A stretch of DNA of 64,000 nt from positions 186,001-250,000 of the forward strand of contig CALBDS010000003.1 in the NCBI GenBank assembly GCA_937927415.1, given 5' to 3'. Shown piece by piece: positions 51,648-61,500 of this stretch. Under the pieces are notes generated by a model. That model was given only the letters and a program-made list of their open reading frames with translations. It had not been told where the DNA came from and did not search any database. Origin of the DNA: an uncultured Rhodospirillaceae bacterium (lineage in GTDB: Bacteria; Pseudomonadota; Alphaproteobacteria; Azospirillales; Azospirillaceae). The translations under genes were made by a program, and so were the position numbers. Position 1 is the stretch's first letter; the number at the start of each line of letters is the position of its first letter.

Positions 51648-53846
51648 TCATCCCACGGGCGGCGGCAGCCACAGCCTGCGCCACGCGGCTTCCAGCGCAC
51701 GGGCCAGCCCGTCCACGTCGCCCAGGGGGCTGGCCGCCACCCGCCCCCGCAGCCCCGCCCGCAAGGCCGCCAGACGGTCGGGATCCGCGGCCAGACCGGC
51801 GGCGATGGCGACATACTGGTCCGCATCCGCCGCCACCAGTTCCGCCAGCCCGGCGTTGTCCAGCATGGCCGCCGCCACCCGCGCCACCCCCGGCGCCCGC
51901 GCACCCCCCCTCAGCGCCACCACCGGCACGCCCATCCACAGGGCTTCGCATGTGGTGGTGTGGCCGTTGTAGGGAAAGGGGTCGAGCGCGATGTCGGCGT
52001 CGGCGTAATCCCCCAGGTTGGCGGCGATGCCGGACGGCGGGCGGCGCAGTTCCAGCCGGTCCGCCACCCCATGGGCGGCGAACAGCCCGGTAACGAAGGC
52101 CCGTGCCCCCGCATCACACAGGGCGGGGTATTTCAACAGCAGCCGCGATCCCGGCACCTCCCGCAACACCCGCGCCCACAGCGCCGCCACCGCGGGGGTC
52201 AGCTTCGACAGGTTGTTGAAGGAGGCGAAGGTCACATGCCCTGCCGTCCGCAACGGCGGCGGTGCTACGGCCGGGGCCTCCTCCGGCCCGCGATAGGCCC
52301 AGGCGAAGCGGGGCAGGTGCCGCACGGGTTCGCTGTATTGCCCCTCCGTTCCCGGCGGGGCCAGCCAGGGATCGAGGATCACCGCATCGAACGCCGCCAG
52401 CCCGGTGGTGACCACGGTGACGGCGATGGTCGTCTGCACCGGCGCCGGGCGGCGGGCGAAGACGGCCAGCCGGTTGCCTTCGGTGTGCGACGACAGGTCC
52501 ACCAGCACCTGGATCCCATCGGCGCGGATGCGGTCGGCCAGATCCGCATCCGGCATCCCCGCCGCGTCGCACCAGCGGTCGGCCAGCGCGTGGAACCGCT
52601 CCGTCCGGGCATCAGGAGCGGTGACGGTGGAATAGAGGCACAGTTCCACGGCGTTCCGGTCCAGGGCGCGGAACAGCGGCTCCATGTAAAAGGCAAAGGC
52701 GTGGTTGCGGAAATCCCCCGACACCATCCCCACTCGCAGCCGGTCCCCGGCCGCCGGCCTCTCCGGCCGGGCCGCCACCACCGGCGCGTGCCGGGCGGCC
52801 CACGCCGCCGACTCCCGCCGCACATCCTCCCCCGTCAGGCCGGGGCGGTAGGGCAAGGCGCACAGCCGCCGCTGCCCCAGCGCCCCATCGTCCGGCGCCA
52901 CCGCCACCGCCCGGTCGAGCCATCGCAGCGCCGCCGCCCCATCCCCCTGCGCCAGCAGCGCCCCGCCGCGGTTGGCGAGCGCCCCCGTATGGGCCGGGTC
53001 CAGCGCCAGCGCCGCCGCGCACGCCGCCAGCGCATCGTCATAGCGCCAACAGCGGTCCAGCGCCGCCGCCCGGTTCACCCAGCCGCCGCGTTCCAGCGGG
53101 GCGGCCCGCACCGCCCACCGGCCCAGCACCGCCGCCGCGGTGTTCCGTCCCGTCTCCCCCAACAGGGCACAAAGGGCGGACAGGGCGTCGGCGTTGGCCG
53201 GATCCACGACCAGCGCCGCACGCAAGGCCGCTTCCGCCCCGGCCCGCTCGCCCAGCCCGTGGCGGACGATCCCCAACCGCACCCGCGCGTCCGCCGCCAC
53301 GGGGTTGTCCACCGGCAGCACCGCCACCGCCGCCGCCAGCCACCGCTGCGCCGCCGCCAGCCGTCCGGCCCGATGGGCGGCGCTTCCCACGGCATGACGC
53401 ACCATTCCCAGCCGTCCGCGGACATCGGCATCGGCGGGGGCGAGTGCGGCCGCCCGCCCCAGAGCCGCCGCGGCCTCCTCTCCCCGGCCCAACCGCCACA
53501 GCGCCGGTCCCAGCCGTGCCCAGCCGTCCGCGGCACCGGGGTCATCCAGCACCACCAGCCGCCGCGCCGCCACCGCCAGCCCGTCATCCCCCACCCCTTC
53601 CGCGGCGTTGGCAAGGTTGCCGGCCATGGCGGCGGATTGGGGGCGCTGCCGCACCGCGCGGCGCAGCAGATCCACCCCCTGCCCCAGCCGCCCGGTCTGG
53701 CCGCACAGCACCCCCAGCAGGTGCAGGGCGTCAGGCTGTTCCTGTTCCACCGCCAGGATGCGGCCATAGAGGATCTCCGCTTCGGCCAGCCGCCCGCCCA
53801 TGTGGTGGTCGAGAGCCGCGGCAAGGGCTTCGGCGATGGTGGCCAT
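51648..53846 (-). CDS. TPR and O-GlcNAc-transferase-like (SPINDLY, GT41) protein
   Basis: This 732-residue protein has an N-terminal TPR array (about 1-400; e.g. AEILYGRILAVEQEQPDALH) and a C-terminal GT41 glycosyltransferase. GT41 motifs are VGMVSGDFRNHAFAFYMEP, DLSSHTEGNRLAVFARRPAP, FASFNNLSKLTP, and LDPFPYNGHTTTCEALWMG. Bacterial members can glycosylate proteins such as flagellins or adhesins; the target here is unknown. The start is the ATG at 53846 (MATIAEALAAAL); the frame is open far upstream through DNA overlapping the riboswitch region. It stands alone. Confidence 0.9.
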   Translation of the reverse strand: MATIAEALAAALDHHMGGRLAEAEILYGRILAVEQEQPDALHLLGVLCGQTGRLGQGVDLLRRAVRQRPQSAAMAGNLANAAEGVGDDGLAVAARRLVVLDDPGAADGWARLGPALWRLGRGEEAAAALGRAAALAPADADVRGRLGMVRHAVGSAAHRAGRLAAAQRWLAAAVAVLPVDNPVAADARVRLGIVRHGLGERAGAEAALRAALVVDPANADALSALCALLGETGRNTAAAVLGRWAVRAAPLERGGWVNRAAALDRCWRYDDALAACAAALALDPAHTGALANRGGALLAQGDGAAALRWLDRAVAVAPDDGALGQRRLCALPYRPGLTGEDVRRESAAWAARHAPVVAARPERPAAGDRLRVGMVSGDFRNHAFAFYMEPLFRALDRNAVELCLYSTVTAPDARTERFHALADRWCDAAGMPDADLADRIRADGIQVLVDLSSHTEGNRLAVFARRPAPVQTTIAVTVVTTGLAAFDAVILDPWLAPPGTEGQYSEPVRHLPRFAWAYRGPEEAPAVAPPPLRTAGHVTFASFNNLSKLTPAVAALWARVLREVPGSRLLLKYPALCDAGARAFVTGLFAAHGVADRLELRRPPSGIAANLGDYADADIALDPFPYNGHTTTCEALWMGVPVVALRGGARAPGVARVAAAMLDNAGLAELVAADADQYVAIAAGLAADPDRLAALRAGLRGRVAASPLGDVDGLARALEAAWRRLWLPPPVG

Positions 53847-54021
53847 GGGGATGGATCCGGCGATGGGGAAAGGGGGGTTCCGTTCTCCCCCATCCCCCGC
53901 ATGTCCGCAACCATCCTCATTAAGGTCTGGCCTGCCATGGCGCTGGTGCCGGTTGACAGACCCGGCGGCAATCCGCCACCGTACGGGCCGCCGGTTCCAT
54001 CCGGGGCCGGCACCATAGACG

Positions 54022-54196
54022 CTTGTTCTCAGGGCAGGGTGAAAATCCCGACCGGCGGTAATCTCCCCTAGCTGGCGCATGCCGGTCACGGCGGAGGAAG
54101 CCCGCGAGCGCCCGCCATCCCGGAACCGGGACGGCGGGGTCAGCAGATCCGGTGCGATGCCGGGGCCGACAGTCACAGTCTGGATGGAAGAGGATA
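54022..54196 (+). ncRNA. FMN riboswitch (RFN element) controlling ribB
   Basis: The conserved RFN blocks are present in order: TTCTCAGGGCAGGGTGAAAA with CCCGACCGGCGGTAAT, then AGCCCGCGAGCG, GTCAGCAGATCCGGTG, CGGGGCCGACAGTCA, and GTCTGGATGGAAGAGGATAA. The element lies 156 bases before the GTG of ribB, so FMN should repress it. A GGGCGGGA/TCCCGCCC hairpin at 54268-54287 in the leader may be the expression platform, although no T-run follows it. The rest of 53847-54351 upstream holds a TTGACA at 53953 as a possible -35. Confidence 0.95.
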
Positions 54197-54351
54197 AGCG
54201 GGCCATGACCCGCCCATGTTCCGACCGGGATATGGGTGGTGCGATGGCTTGCGCCGGCGGTGTCCGCGGGCGGGACCGTTCCCGCCCTTGGGCTGCCGGA
54301 AGACTCTTTGTGTGCCCTGATTCAGGCTCGCCCCAGATCGGAGTGAGAACC

Positions 54352-55035
54352 GTGAATCAGACAGACCTTCTCGACCGCCCCACCACCTCCCCGCTGGCCC
54401 GTTTCGGCAGCCGCCGCGAACGGGTCGCGCGTGCCGTGGCGTGCCTGCGCGCCGGCGGCGGCGTCATCGTCGTGGACGATGAAGACCGCGAGAACGAGGG
54501 CGACATCATCTATCCCGCCGACAGCATCACGACAGAACAGATGGCCCGGCTGATCCGCGACGGATCGGGCATCGTCTGCCTGATCCTGACGGCAGAGCAC
54601 GCCGACCGTCTGGCCCTGCCGCCGATGGTGGCGGACAACAGCGCCCGCTTCGGCACCGCCTTCACCGTGTCCATCGAAGCCCGGCGCGGTGTCACCACCG
54701 GCGTCTCCGCCGCCGACCGTGTGACCACCGTGCGCGCGGCCATCGCCCCGGACGCCGTGCCCGGCGATCTGGCCCGTCCGGGTCACATGTTCCCCATCCG
54801 CGCCCACAGCGGGGGCCTGCGCGCCCGCCGCGGCCACACCGAAGCCACCATCCATCTGATGGAACTGGCGGACCGTCCGCGGGCCGGGGTTCTGTGCGAG
54901 ATCACCAATCCCGACGGGACCATGGCCCGTTTGCCGGACCTGATCGCCTATGCCGAAACCCACGGGTTCCCGCTGGTGACCATCGAGGATCTGTGCGCGG
55001 AGAGCGCGGCGGAGAAGGGGGTGAGCGCGCGGTAA
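54352..55035 (+). CDS. ribB: 3,4-dihydroxy-2-butanone 4-phosphate synthase
   Basis: This 227-residue enzyme turns ribulose 5-phosphate into the four-carbon precursor of riboflavin. Catalytic and metal residues are in VIVVDDEDRENEGDIIYPAD, and RRGHTEATIHL and a TTGVSAADR stretch are conserved. Its length matches a stand-alone RibB; there is no fused GTP cyclohydrolase II domain. The start is GTG at 54352, with CGGAG 9 bases upstream. It is under an FMN riboswitch and is followed by a hairpin terminator. Confidence 0.95.
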   Translation: MNQTDLLDRPTTSPLARFGSRRERVARAVACLRAGGGVIVVDDEDRENEGDIIYPADSITTEQMARLIRDGSGIVCLILTAEHADRLALPPMVADNSARFGTAFTVSIEARRGVTTGVSAADRVTTVRAAIAPDAVPGDLARPGHMFPIRAHSGGLRARRGHTEATIHLMELADRPRAGVLCEITNPDGTMARLPDLIAYAETHGFPLVTIEDLCAESAAEKGVSAR

Positions 55036-55044
55036 AAAACACGC

Positions 55045-55078
55045 GGCCCGGCCCCCATGACGAGGGGCCGGGCCATCG
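55045..55078. terminator. Hairpin between ribB and the convergent chemoreceptor gene
   Basis: GGCCCGGCCCC (55045-55055) and GGGGCCGGGCC (55064-55074) form a perfect 11-base stem with an 8-base loop. ATCGTCTTTTCC follows on the + strand and an A-run (TAAAAAACACG) lies on the other side, so it may act for both genes. Confidence 0.7.
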
Positions 55079-55117
55079 TCTTTTCCAGGCCGGAACCGCG
55101 GGTGCGACGGTGCCGGA

Positions 55118-57292
55118 TCAGGCGGCCCGGATCTTCGACAGGAAAGCGGTGACCACGCTGCGCAGGCGTCCCGCCTCCTGTGTCAGCTGCCCGGAAACGG
55201 TCAGCACCGTCCCGGCCGAATGCCCCGTCTCGGTGGCGGCGGTGCGCACGCCGGAGATGTTGGCGGTCACCTCCTGCGTTCCCGATGCCGCCTGCTGCAC
55301 GTTGCGGGCGATCTCCAGGGTGGCGGCACTCTGCTCTTCGACGGCGGCGGCGATGTTCGTCGAAATCTCGTCGATCTGGGCGATGATGACGCCGACGCTT
55401 TTGATGACGGTCGCCGTTTCGCCCGTCACCTTCTGCATGTCGTTGACCTGACCGGCGATTTCCTCGGTGGCGCGGGCGGTCTGGTTGGCAAGGCTCTTGA
55501 CCTCGCCGGCCACCACGGCAAAGCCCTTGCCCGCTTCCCCGGCGCGGGCGGCTTCGATGGTGGCGTTGAGCGCCAGCAGGTTGGTCTGGGCGGCAATGTC
55601 CTGGATCAGCTGCACCACGGCACCGATCTTCACCGCCGCCTCGGTCAGGCCAAGCACCTGCCCGTTCGCCTGCTGGGCCGCCCCCACCGCTTCGCGGGCG
55701 ATTTCCGCCGAACGGTTGACGCGCTGGCCGATTTCCCGGATCGAACCGGACAACTCCTCGGTGGCGGCGGCCACGGTCTGGACGTTGACGTTGGCTTCTT
55801 CCGATGCCGTGGCCACGATGGTTGCCTGCTGGCTCGTCTGCGTGGCGATGGCGGTCATGTCCTGCGCCGTGCCGTTCATGGATTTGGCAGCACCATCCAC
55901 CCCATCGACCACGCTCATGATCTGCGCCTCCAGATCATCGGCCAGTTGGAGCATGGCCTTGCGCCGCTCGGCATCGGCCTGCTGCTGGTCGGTGGCCCGC
56001 TGACGGATCATGCGCTGAAGGTCATCCAGCATCTTGCGCAGGGCGTCGGCCAAGGCGCCGATCTCATCCTCCTGCCGGATGTCGAGGGTCTGGTTGAAAT
56101 CCCCCGCCGCGATCCCCTCGGCAAAACGGACACTGTCCCGGATCGGCTGGGCAATGCGGCGGGCCATCACCGCCATCCCCCCCACCGCCACCAGAGTGAC
56201 GACCAGCCCGATGGCGACCTGCCACAGGACGCTGGAACCGGCCCGGTCATTGAGCGCATCGCCCAGGGCATGAGCATCGGCCAGCACAAGATCCTTCGGC
56301 ACCTGGATCAGCACCGACCACGGTTTCCCGGTCCGCCCCATGGTGATCGGGGCGAAGGTCCGCAGCTTGTCGCCCTGCATATCCAGCTGCGCCCGGCCAC
56401 TCTGGACCAGGGTCAGATCCTGCTGCCAGGACGGGTCAAAGGTCGAAATGGACTGGCCGATCAGTTCCGGCTTGCCGCTGTGGGCAACGATCAGCCCCAT
56501 GTTGCTGATGATGACCACTTCGCTGCGGCCGTCGAAGACCGCCTTGCTGACCTTGGCGGTCACCTGCTGCACGAAATCGAGGTTGAAATCGGTACCGGCA
56601 ACCCCCTGGAACTTGCCGTTCACCACAATGGGAACGGACAGCGTCGCCAGAAGGACATTCTTTCCCTGGACGATGTAGGGCAGCGGGTCGAGAACGCTTT
56701 CCTTCCCCGTCTCCATCGGCCCGATGTACCAGCCCCCCTTCATGACACCGTTGGGGTGGCGGTCACGGCTGTCGTATTCAACGAGCGGCTGCATGGCGAT
56801 GTGGCCGTTCTGGTCGCGGTTCCAATACGGAATGAAGCGCCCCGTCGCGTCCGTGCCGGTTTCACGACGGCCGCGAAACTCCTCGTCCCGCCCGTCGAGC
56901 GCATTGGGTTCCCAGGCCGTGTAGGTGCCGTTGAACAGTTCGTTGTTTTCCAGCACCTTGAACAGCATGTTGTTGATCGTATCCCGCCGCTTTTCGACGG
57001 GAATGCTTCCACTGTTCTGCGGATCGACCATGCTGGCAAAGCTGGAGGACATGGTCCTGGCCGCGTTGAGCGCCGTATCGAATTCCGCACGGATCAGCCC
57101 GGCCTGGGTAGAGGCAAGATTCTGGAGGGATTCTTGTGTTTTCGCCTCCAATATCTTTGATACTTCAGTGCTTACATAACTGTTTGAACTGCTTGCAAAA
57201 AACACACTGAAGCCCACAAGGATCACAACCGTACCAACAAGGCAAAGCCCAGCAAGACCGGCAATCTTTGCCTGGAGTGATCTGATCTTCAT
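55118..57292 (-). CDS. Methyl-accepting chemotaxis protein with double-Cache-type sensor
   Basis: This 724-residue chemoreceptor has TM1 at about 12-34 and a large periplasmic region (about 35-345) consistent with a dCACHE_1 sensor (e.g. PYWNRDQNGHIAMQPL, then VPIVVNGKFQGVAGTDF). TM2 (about 350-372) and HAMP follow. The signalling domain has TNLLALNATIEAARAGEAGK at its tip and EEQSAATLEIARNVQQA. No C-terminal pentapeptide is seen. The ligand is not readable, though dCACHE sensors commonly bind amino acids, amines or organic acids. It is monocistronic, with an AT-rich leader. Confidence 0.93.
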   Translation of the reverse strand: MKIRSLQAKIAGLAGLCLVGTVVILVGFSVFFASSSNSYVSTEVSKILEAKTQESLQNLASTQAGLIRAEFDTALNAARTMSSSFASMVDPQNSGSIPVEKRRDTINNMLFKVLENNELFNGTYTAWEPNALDGRDEEFRGRRETGTDATGRFIPYWNRDQNGHIAMQPLVEYDSRDRHPNGVMKGGWYIGPMETGKESVLDPLPYIVQGKNVLLATLSVPIVVNGKFQGVAGTDFNLDFVQQVTAKVSKAVFDGRSEVVIISNMGLIVAHSGKPELIGQSISTFDPSWQQDLTLVQSGRAQLDMQGDKLRTFAPITMGRTGKPWSVLIQVPKDLVLADAHALGDALNDRAGSSVLWQVAIGLVVTLVAVGGMAVMARRIAQPIRDSVRFAEGIAAGDFNQTLDIRQEDEIGALADALRKMLDDLQRMIRQRATDQQQADAERRKAMLQLADDLEAQIMSVVDGVDGAAKSMNGTAQDMTAIATQTSQQATIVATASEEANVNVQTVAAATEELSGSIREIGQRVNRSAEIAREAVGAAQQANGQVLGLTEAAVKIGAVVQLIQDIAAQTNLLALNATIEAARAGEAGKGFAVVAGEVKSLANQTARATEEIAGQVNDMQKVTGETATVIKSVGVIIAQIDEISTNIAAAVEEQSAATLEIARNVQQAASGTQEVTANISGVRTAATETGHSAGTVLTVSGQLTQEAGRLRSVVTAFLSKIRAA

Positions 57293-57991
57293 GACGCACC
57301 CGAGTCCCAGAAAATTTTCTCTCTGAAACCCATCATAACGCCATAATTAATAAAGGGCGATTAATATCATGTTGGTAAAATTTTGACGCATTAAGAGACT
57401 TGAGGAAAATTAAATTTCCAAGACAGACAACAATCGTTCTTGGCGTGTGTTGGCGGAATTTTATGATGACTTCTGCTGAGACAGATATTTCCTAAAGTCC
57501 ATACCATCCATCATCCGCTTTCCATACAACCAAAGGCTTTTCTGATCGCTTCCGACCGGAAGGATCAGTGTTCCGCACATCCGAATGGCTATGGTTTTGA
57601 TGAAAATCAGTCAAGTGAAGCTGAAAATGGCGCCCCACTCAACCCGCCAGACAAATCGGATACACTTCACGCACAAAATAATCACCGCAAACGCCCTGAA
57701 AATACTAATTTTTTATTCTGAAAAATTGAATTTAAAACCAAATTTAACCACGTCATGCAAGATGTATTCAGAAAATATCGACAGATGACCCCCTATTATT
57801 TTCAAGATATCATACCAAAAGCCATTTGAGAACAAAATGCGAAAATAACAATCAGTTGCATATCATAAAGGTGTATCTGGCGATCCGCTGCCAGAATGTG
57901 GTATGGTTCATTCCATCAGCATTTTTACATATTACGTATGTCAGAGAGAAAATCAGGGGTTAGTTCATTTTTCAAAACGGCGGAGCTAAAA
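57293..57991. other. AT-rich intergenic region between the chemoreceptor and the YbjN-domain gene
   Basis: About 700 bases are much richer in A+T than the rest, with frequent stops. The only open frame (57585-57788, 67 codons) has no family character and no clear Shine-Dalgarno. It must hold promoters for the two divergent genes, but I cannot define them. It could be older intergenic DNA or an acquired stretch. Confidence 0.5.
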
Positions 57992-58471
57992 ATGACTTAT
58001 TCCTCACTGAAAAAAATTGCCTGCCTTTCGGTTGTTGCGACGTGCCTCTCTGCGTTTCCCAGCTATGCCGACCAGATCATAAGCGGTAGCAAGCCCTCCG
58101 ACATTCTTGATGTGGCCAAAGGCTTTGGTTCGGCCGAACTGACAAAAGACAGCGATGGCGATCCCAAAATCGTCGGCCGCATGGATGGCACCAGATACGC
58201 AATTTATTTCTATGGGTGCACCAGCGGCGCGAATTGCACCAACGTGGTCTTCACATCGTCATGGTCCGGCTACAGCGTGTCCTTGGATGACGTGAACAAA
58301 TGGAACATGACGAAAAAGTTCGGCCGCGCCTTCCTCGACAGCGACCGTGATCCCAACATCGATATGGCGGTCAACCTCCGCTCGGGCGTGACCAAAGGCA
58401 ATCTCGAAGCCACCTTCTCCTGGTGGCAGACGGCCGTGAAGGAATTCCGGAAGAACGTCCTGAAAGAGTAA
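57992..58471 (+). CDS. Secreted YbjN-domain protein
   Basis: This 159-residue protein has a signal peptide (cleavage near SYA-DQ, residue about 25) and a single YbjN-like domain: a strand pair in MDGTRYAIYFYGCTSGANCT, the central VNKWNMTKKFGRAFLDSDRD, and a final helix with FSWWQTAVKEFRKNV. YbjN-like domains have the fold of type III secretion chaperones and often occur in secreted or regulatory proteins; the function is unknown. GGAG lies about 7 bases before the ATG. The upstream 57896-57991 stretch is open but lacks a plausible start. A terminator follows. Confidence 0.85.
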   Translation: MTYSSLKKIACLSVVATCLSAFPSYADQIISGSKPSDILDVAKGFGSAELTKDSDGDPKIVGRMDGTRYAIYFYGCTSGANCTNVVFTSSWSGYSVSLDDVNKWNMTKKFGRAFLDSDRDPNIDMAVNLRSGVTKGNLEATFSWWQTAVKEFRKNVLKE

Positions 58472-58496
58472 TCACCTGCTCCGGGCCGATTGGGCT

Positions 58497-58524
58497 GCCG
58501 CCCCGTATCATCGGGGCGGCGTTT
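58497..58524 (+). terminator. Intrinsic terminator after the YbjN-domain gene
   Basis: GCCGCCCCG (58497-58505) and CGGGGCGGC (58512-58520) form a perfect 9-base stem with a 6-base loop, followed by GTTT. It separates the gene from the convergent putA. Confidence 0.75.
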
Positions 58525-58548
58525 CCGCACATTCCTCCGTCCCCGGTT

Positions 58549-61500
58549 TCACTCCTCCGTCAAGGACACCAGCGAGGTGTTGCCCCCCGCCGCGGTGGTG
58601 TTCACCGTGACCGTCCGTTCGGCGGCGAAACGGTGAAGGTAATGGGGGCCGCCGGCCTTCGGTCCCGTGCCGGACAGCCCCTCCCCGCCGAAGGGCTGCA
58701 CCCCGACCACCGCACCGATCATGTTGCGGTTGACGTAGATGTTGCCCACCGGCATCCGCGCGGCGATGGTCCGGGCGGTGCGGTCGATGCGGGTGTGAAC
58801 CCCCAGCGTCAGGCCGTAGCCGGTCGCCTCGATGGCTTCCAGCACACGGTCCAGGTGGCCGTGGCTCCAGCGCACCACATGCAGCACGGGGCCGAACACC
58901 TCCCGCTCCAGCCGGTCCAGGCTGTCGATCTCGAAGGCGTGGGGGGCCAGGAAGGTGCCGTTGGCGCAAGCGTCCGGCGGCGTGCCGCCGATCAGAACCG
59001 TCGCTTCCCGCTTCATCCGCTCCACATGGGCGGTCAGCCCGGACAGGGCCTCGGCGTCGATCACCGGGCCGATGTCGGTGGACAACACGCCCGGATCACC
59101 CAGCCGCAGTTCCGCCGCCGCCCCCTGCAGCATCCGGATGACCTTCGGGGCGATGCCGTCCTGGACGAACAGCACCCGCAGCGCCGAGCACCGCTGACCG
59201 GCGGACCGGAAGGCGCTGGTCACCACATCATCCACCACCTGTTCCGGCAGGGCGGAGTTGTCCACGATCATGGCGTTCTGCCCGCCGGTTTCGGCGATCA
59301 ACGGCACGATGGCGCCGCCGCGGTCCAGCAGCCCGCGGGCGATGGTGCGGGCGGTGTCGGTGGAGCCGGTGAAGGCCACCCCCGCCACCCGGCGATCGGC
59401 CACCAGCGCCGCCCCCACCACCGCACCATGACCGGGCAGCAGGTGCAGCGCGTCACCGGGCACCCCGGATTCGAGCAGGATGCGCACCGCCCGCGCAGCA
59501 ATCAGCGGGGTCTGTTCGGCGGGCTTGGCGATCACGGCGTTGCCCGCCACCAGGGCGGCGGCCACCTGCCCCATGAAGATGGCCAGCGGGAAGTTCCACG
59601 GGCTGATGCACACGAACACCCCGCGGCCCGACAGGCGCAGCTCGTTGCGCTCGCCCGTGGGGCCGGGCAGGACGCGCGGGGTGAAGCCGCTGCGGGCCTG
59701 GGCGGCGTAATAGCGGCAGAAATCCACCGCCTCGCGCACCTCGGCCAGGGCATCGGGGATGGTCTTGCCGGCCTCGCGCACCAGCAGCGCCATCAGGGCG
59801 GCGCGCTGGGCTTCCATCGCATCGGCGGCACGGTCCAGGCAGGCGGCACGCTCCGCCACGTCCCGCGCGCTCCAGCCACGGAAGCCGGACGCCGCCCGCT
59901 CCAGGGCGCGGGCCACGGTGCCGGCGTCGGCCTCCACCACCGCGCCCACCGTGCGACGGCGGTCGGCGGGGTCGGTCACCGGGCGGGCGGCACCGGCCAG
60001 GGTTTCGCCGCCGATGATGGGGGCGGCTTCCCACGGCGCGTCCCACGCGGTTCTCATGTCCGCGGTCAGCCCGTCGATCACCGCCGGGTCGCTGAGATCC
60101 AGGCCGGCGCTGTTGTGGCGCTCGGCACCGTAGAGCTTCACCGGCAGGGGAATGCGCGGGTGCGGTTTGGCCGCAAGGGCGGCCGTGCGGGCCACCGGAT
60201 CGGCGACGATTTCGGAAACCGGGAAATGCTCGTCCTGAATGCGGTTGACGAAGCTGGAGTTGGCGCCGTTTTCCAGCAGCCGGCGGACCAGATAGGCCAG
60301 AAGGTCTTCGTGGGTGCCCACCGGCCCATAGACGCGCACCGGCATGTCGGGGCTGACGATCTGGTGGTAAAGCGGCTCGCCCATGCCGTGCAGCCGCTGG
60401 AATTCATAGCCCACGCGGTCGCCGGCCATCTCCATGACCGCCGCGACGGTGGTGGCGTTGTGGGTGGCGAACATGGGATAGATCACGTCGCGCAGGCCCA
60501 GCAGACGGTGGGCGCAGGCGAGATACGACACATCGGTGGATGCCTTGCGGGTGAAGACGGGGTAGCCGTCCAGCCCGCGTTCCTGGGCGCGCTTGATCTC
60601 GGCATCCCAATAGGCGCCCTTGACCAGCCGGATCATCAGCCGCCGCCCGGCTTGGCGCGCCAGCCCCTCCAGCCAGCCGATCAGGGGATAGGCCCGCTTC
60701 TGGTACGCCTGCACCACCAGCCCGAACCCTTCCCACCCGTCAAGGGCTGGGTTGAGGAACACCCGCTCGATCACGTCGAGCGACAGGTCCAGCCGGTCGG
60801 CCTCCTCCGCATCGACGGTCAGATGGATGCCGGCGGCCTTGGCCTTCAGCGCCAGATCCAGCAGGCGGGGGGTCAGTTCGGCGATGACCCGGTCGCGGTT
60901 CCCCTCCTCGTACCGGGGGTGAAGGGCCGACAGCTTCACCGACACGCCGGGGCCGTCGCGCCACGACCGCCCGTTCATCGCCGCCCCCACCCCGGCGATG
61001 GCGGCGGAATAGATGTCCCAATAATGATCGGCGTCGGCCATGGTCCGCGCCGCCTCGCCCAGCATGTCATAGGAATAGCGGTAGCCCAGCTTTTCCTTGT
61101 CCACCGCGCGGGCCAGCGCCTCCTGAATGGTGCGGCCGGTGACGAACTGGCGGCCCAGGATGCGCATGGCCTGCACCATCGCCTGCCGGATCACCGGCTC
61201 GCCCGCCCGCGACACCAGCCGGTCGAGAAAGCCCTGCGGCTGGCGGATGTCGGCATCGTCCAGCCGCACCACCTTGCCCGTCAGCATCAAGGCCCAGGTG
61301 GAGGCGTTGACGAACAGGTTGTCGGCCTTGCCCAGATGGGCCGTCCAGTCGGCGGTGCCGATCTTGTCGCGGATCAGGCTGTCGGCGGTTTCGGCATCGG
61401 GGATGCGCAACAGCGCCTCGGCCAGGCACATCAGCGCGACACCTTCCTTGGTGGACAGGCCGAATTCCGCCAGGAAGGCATCGAGCATCCCGAACCGCGT

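Noticed and set aside
57585..57788. A possible 67-residue gene in the AT-rich gap
   Set aside because: No Shine-Dalgarno, no family character, composition as expected from AT-rich non-coding DNA.
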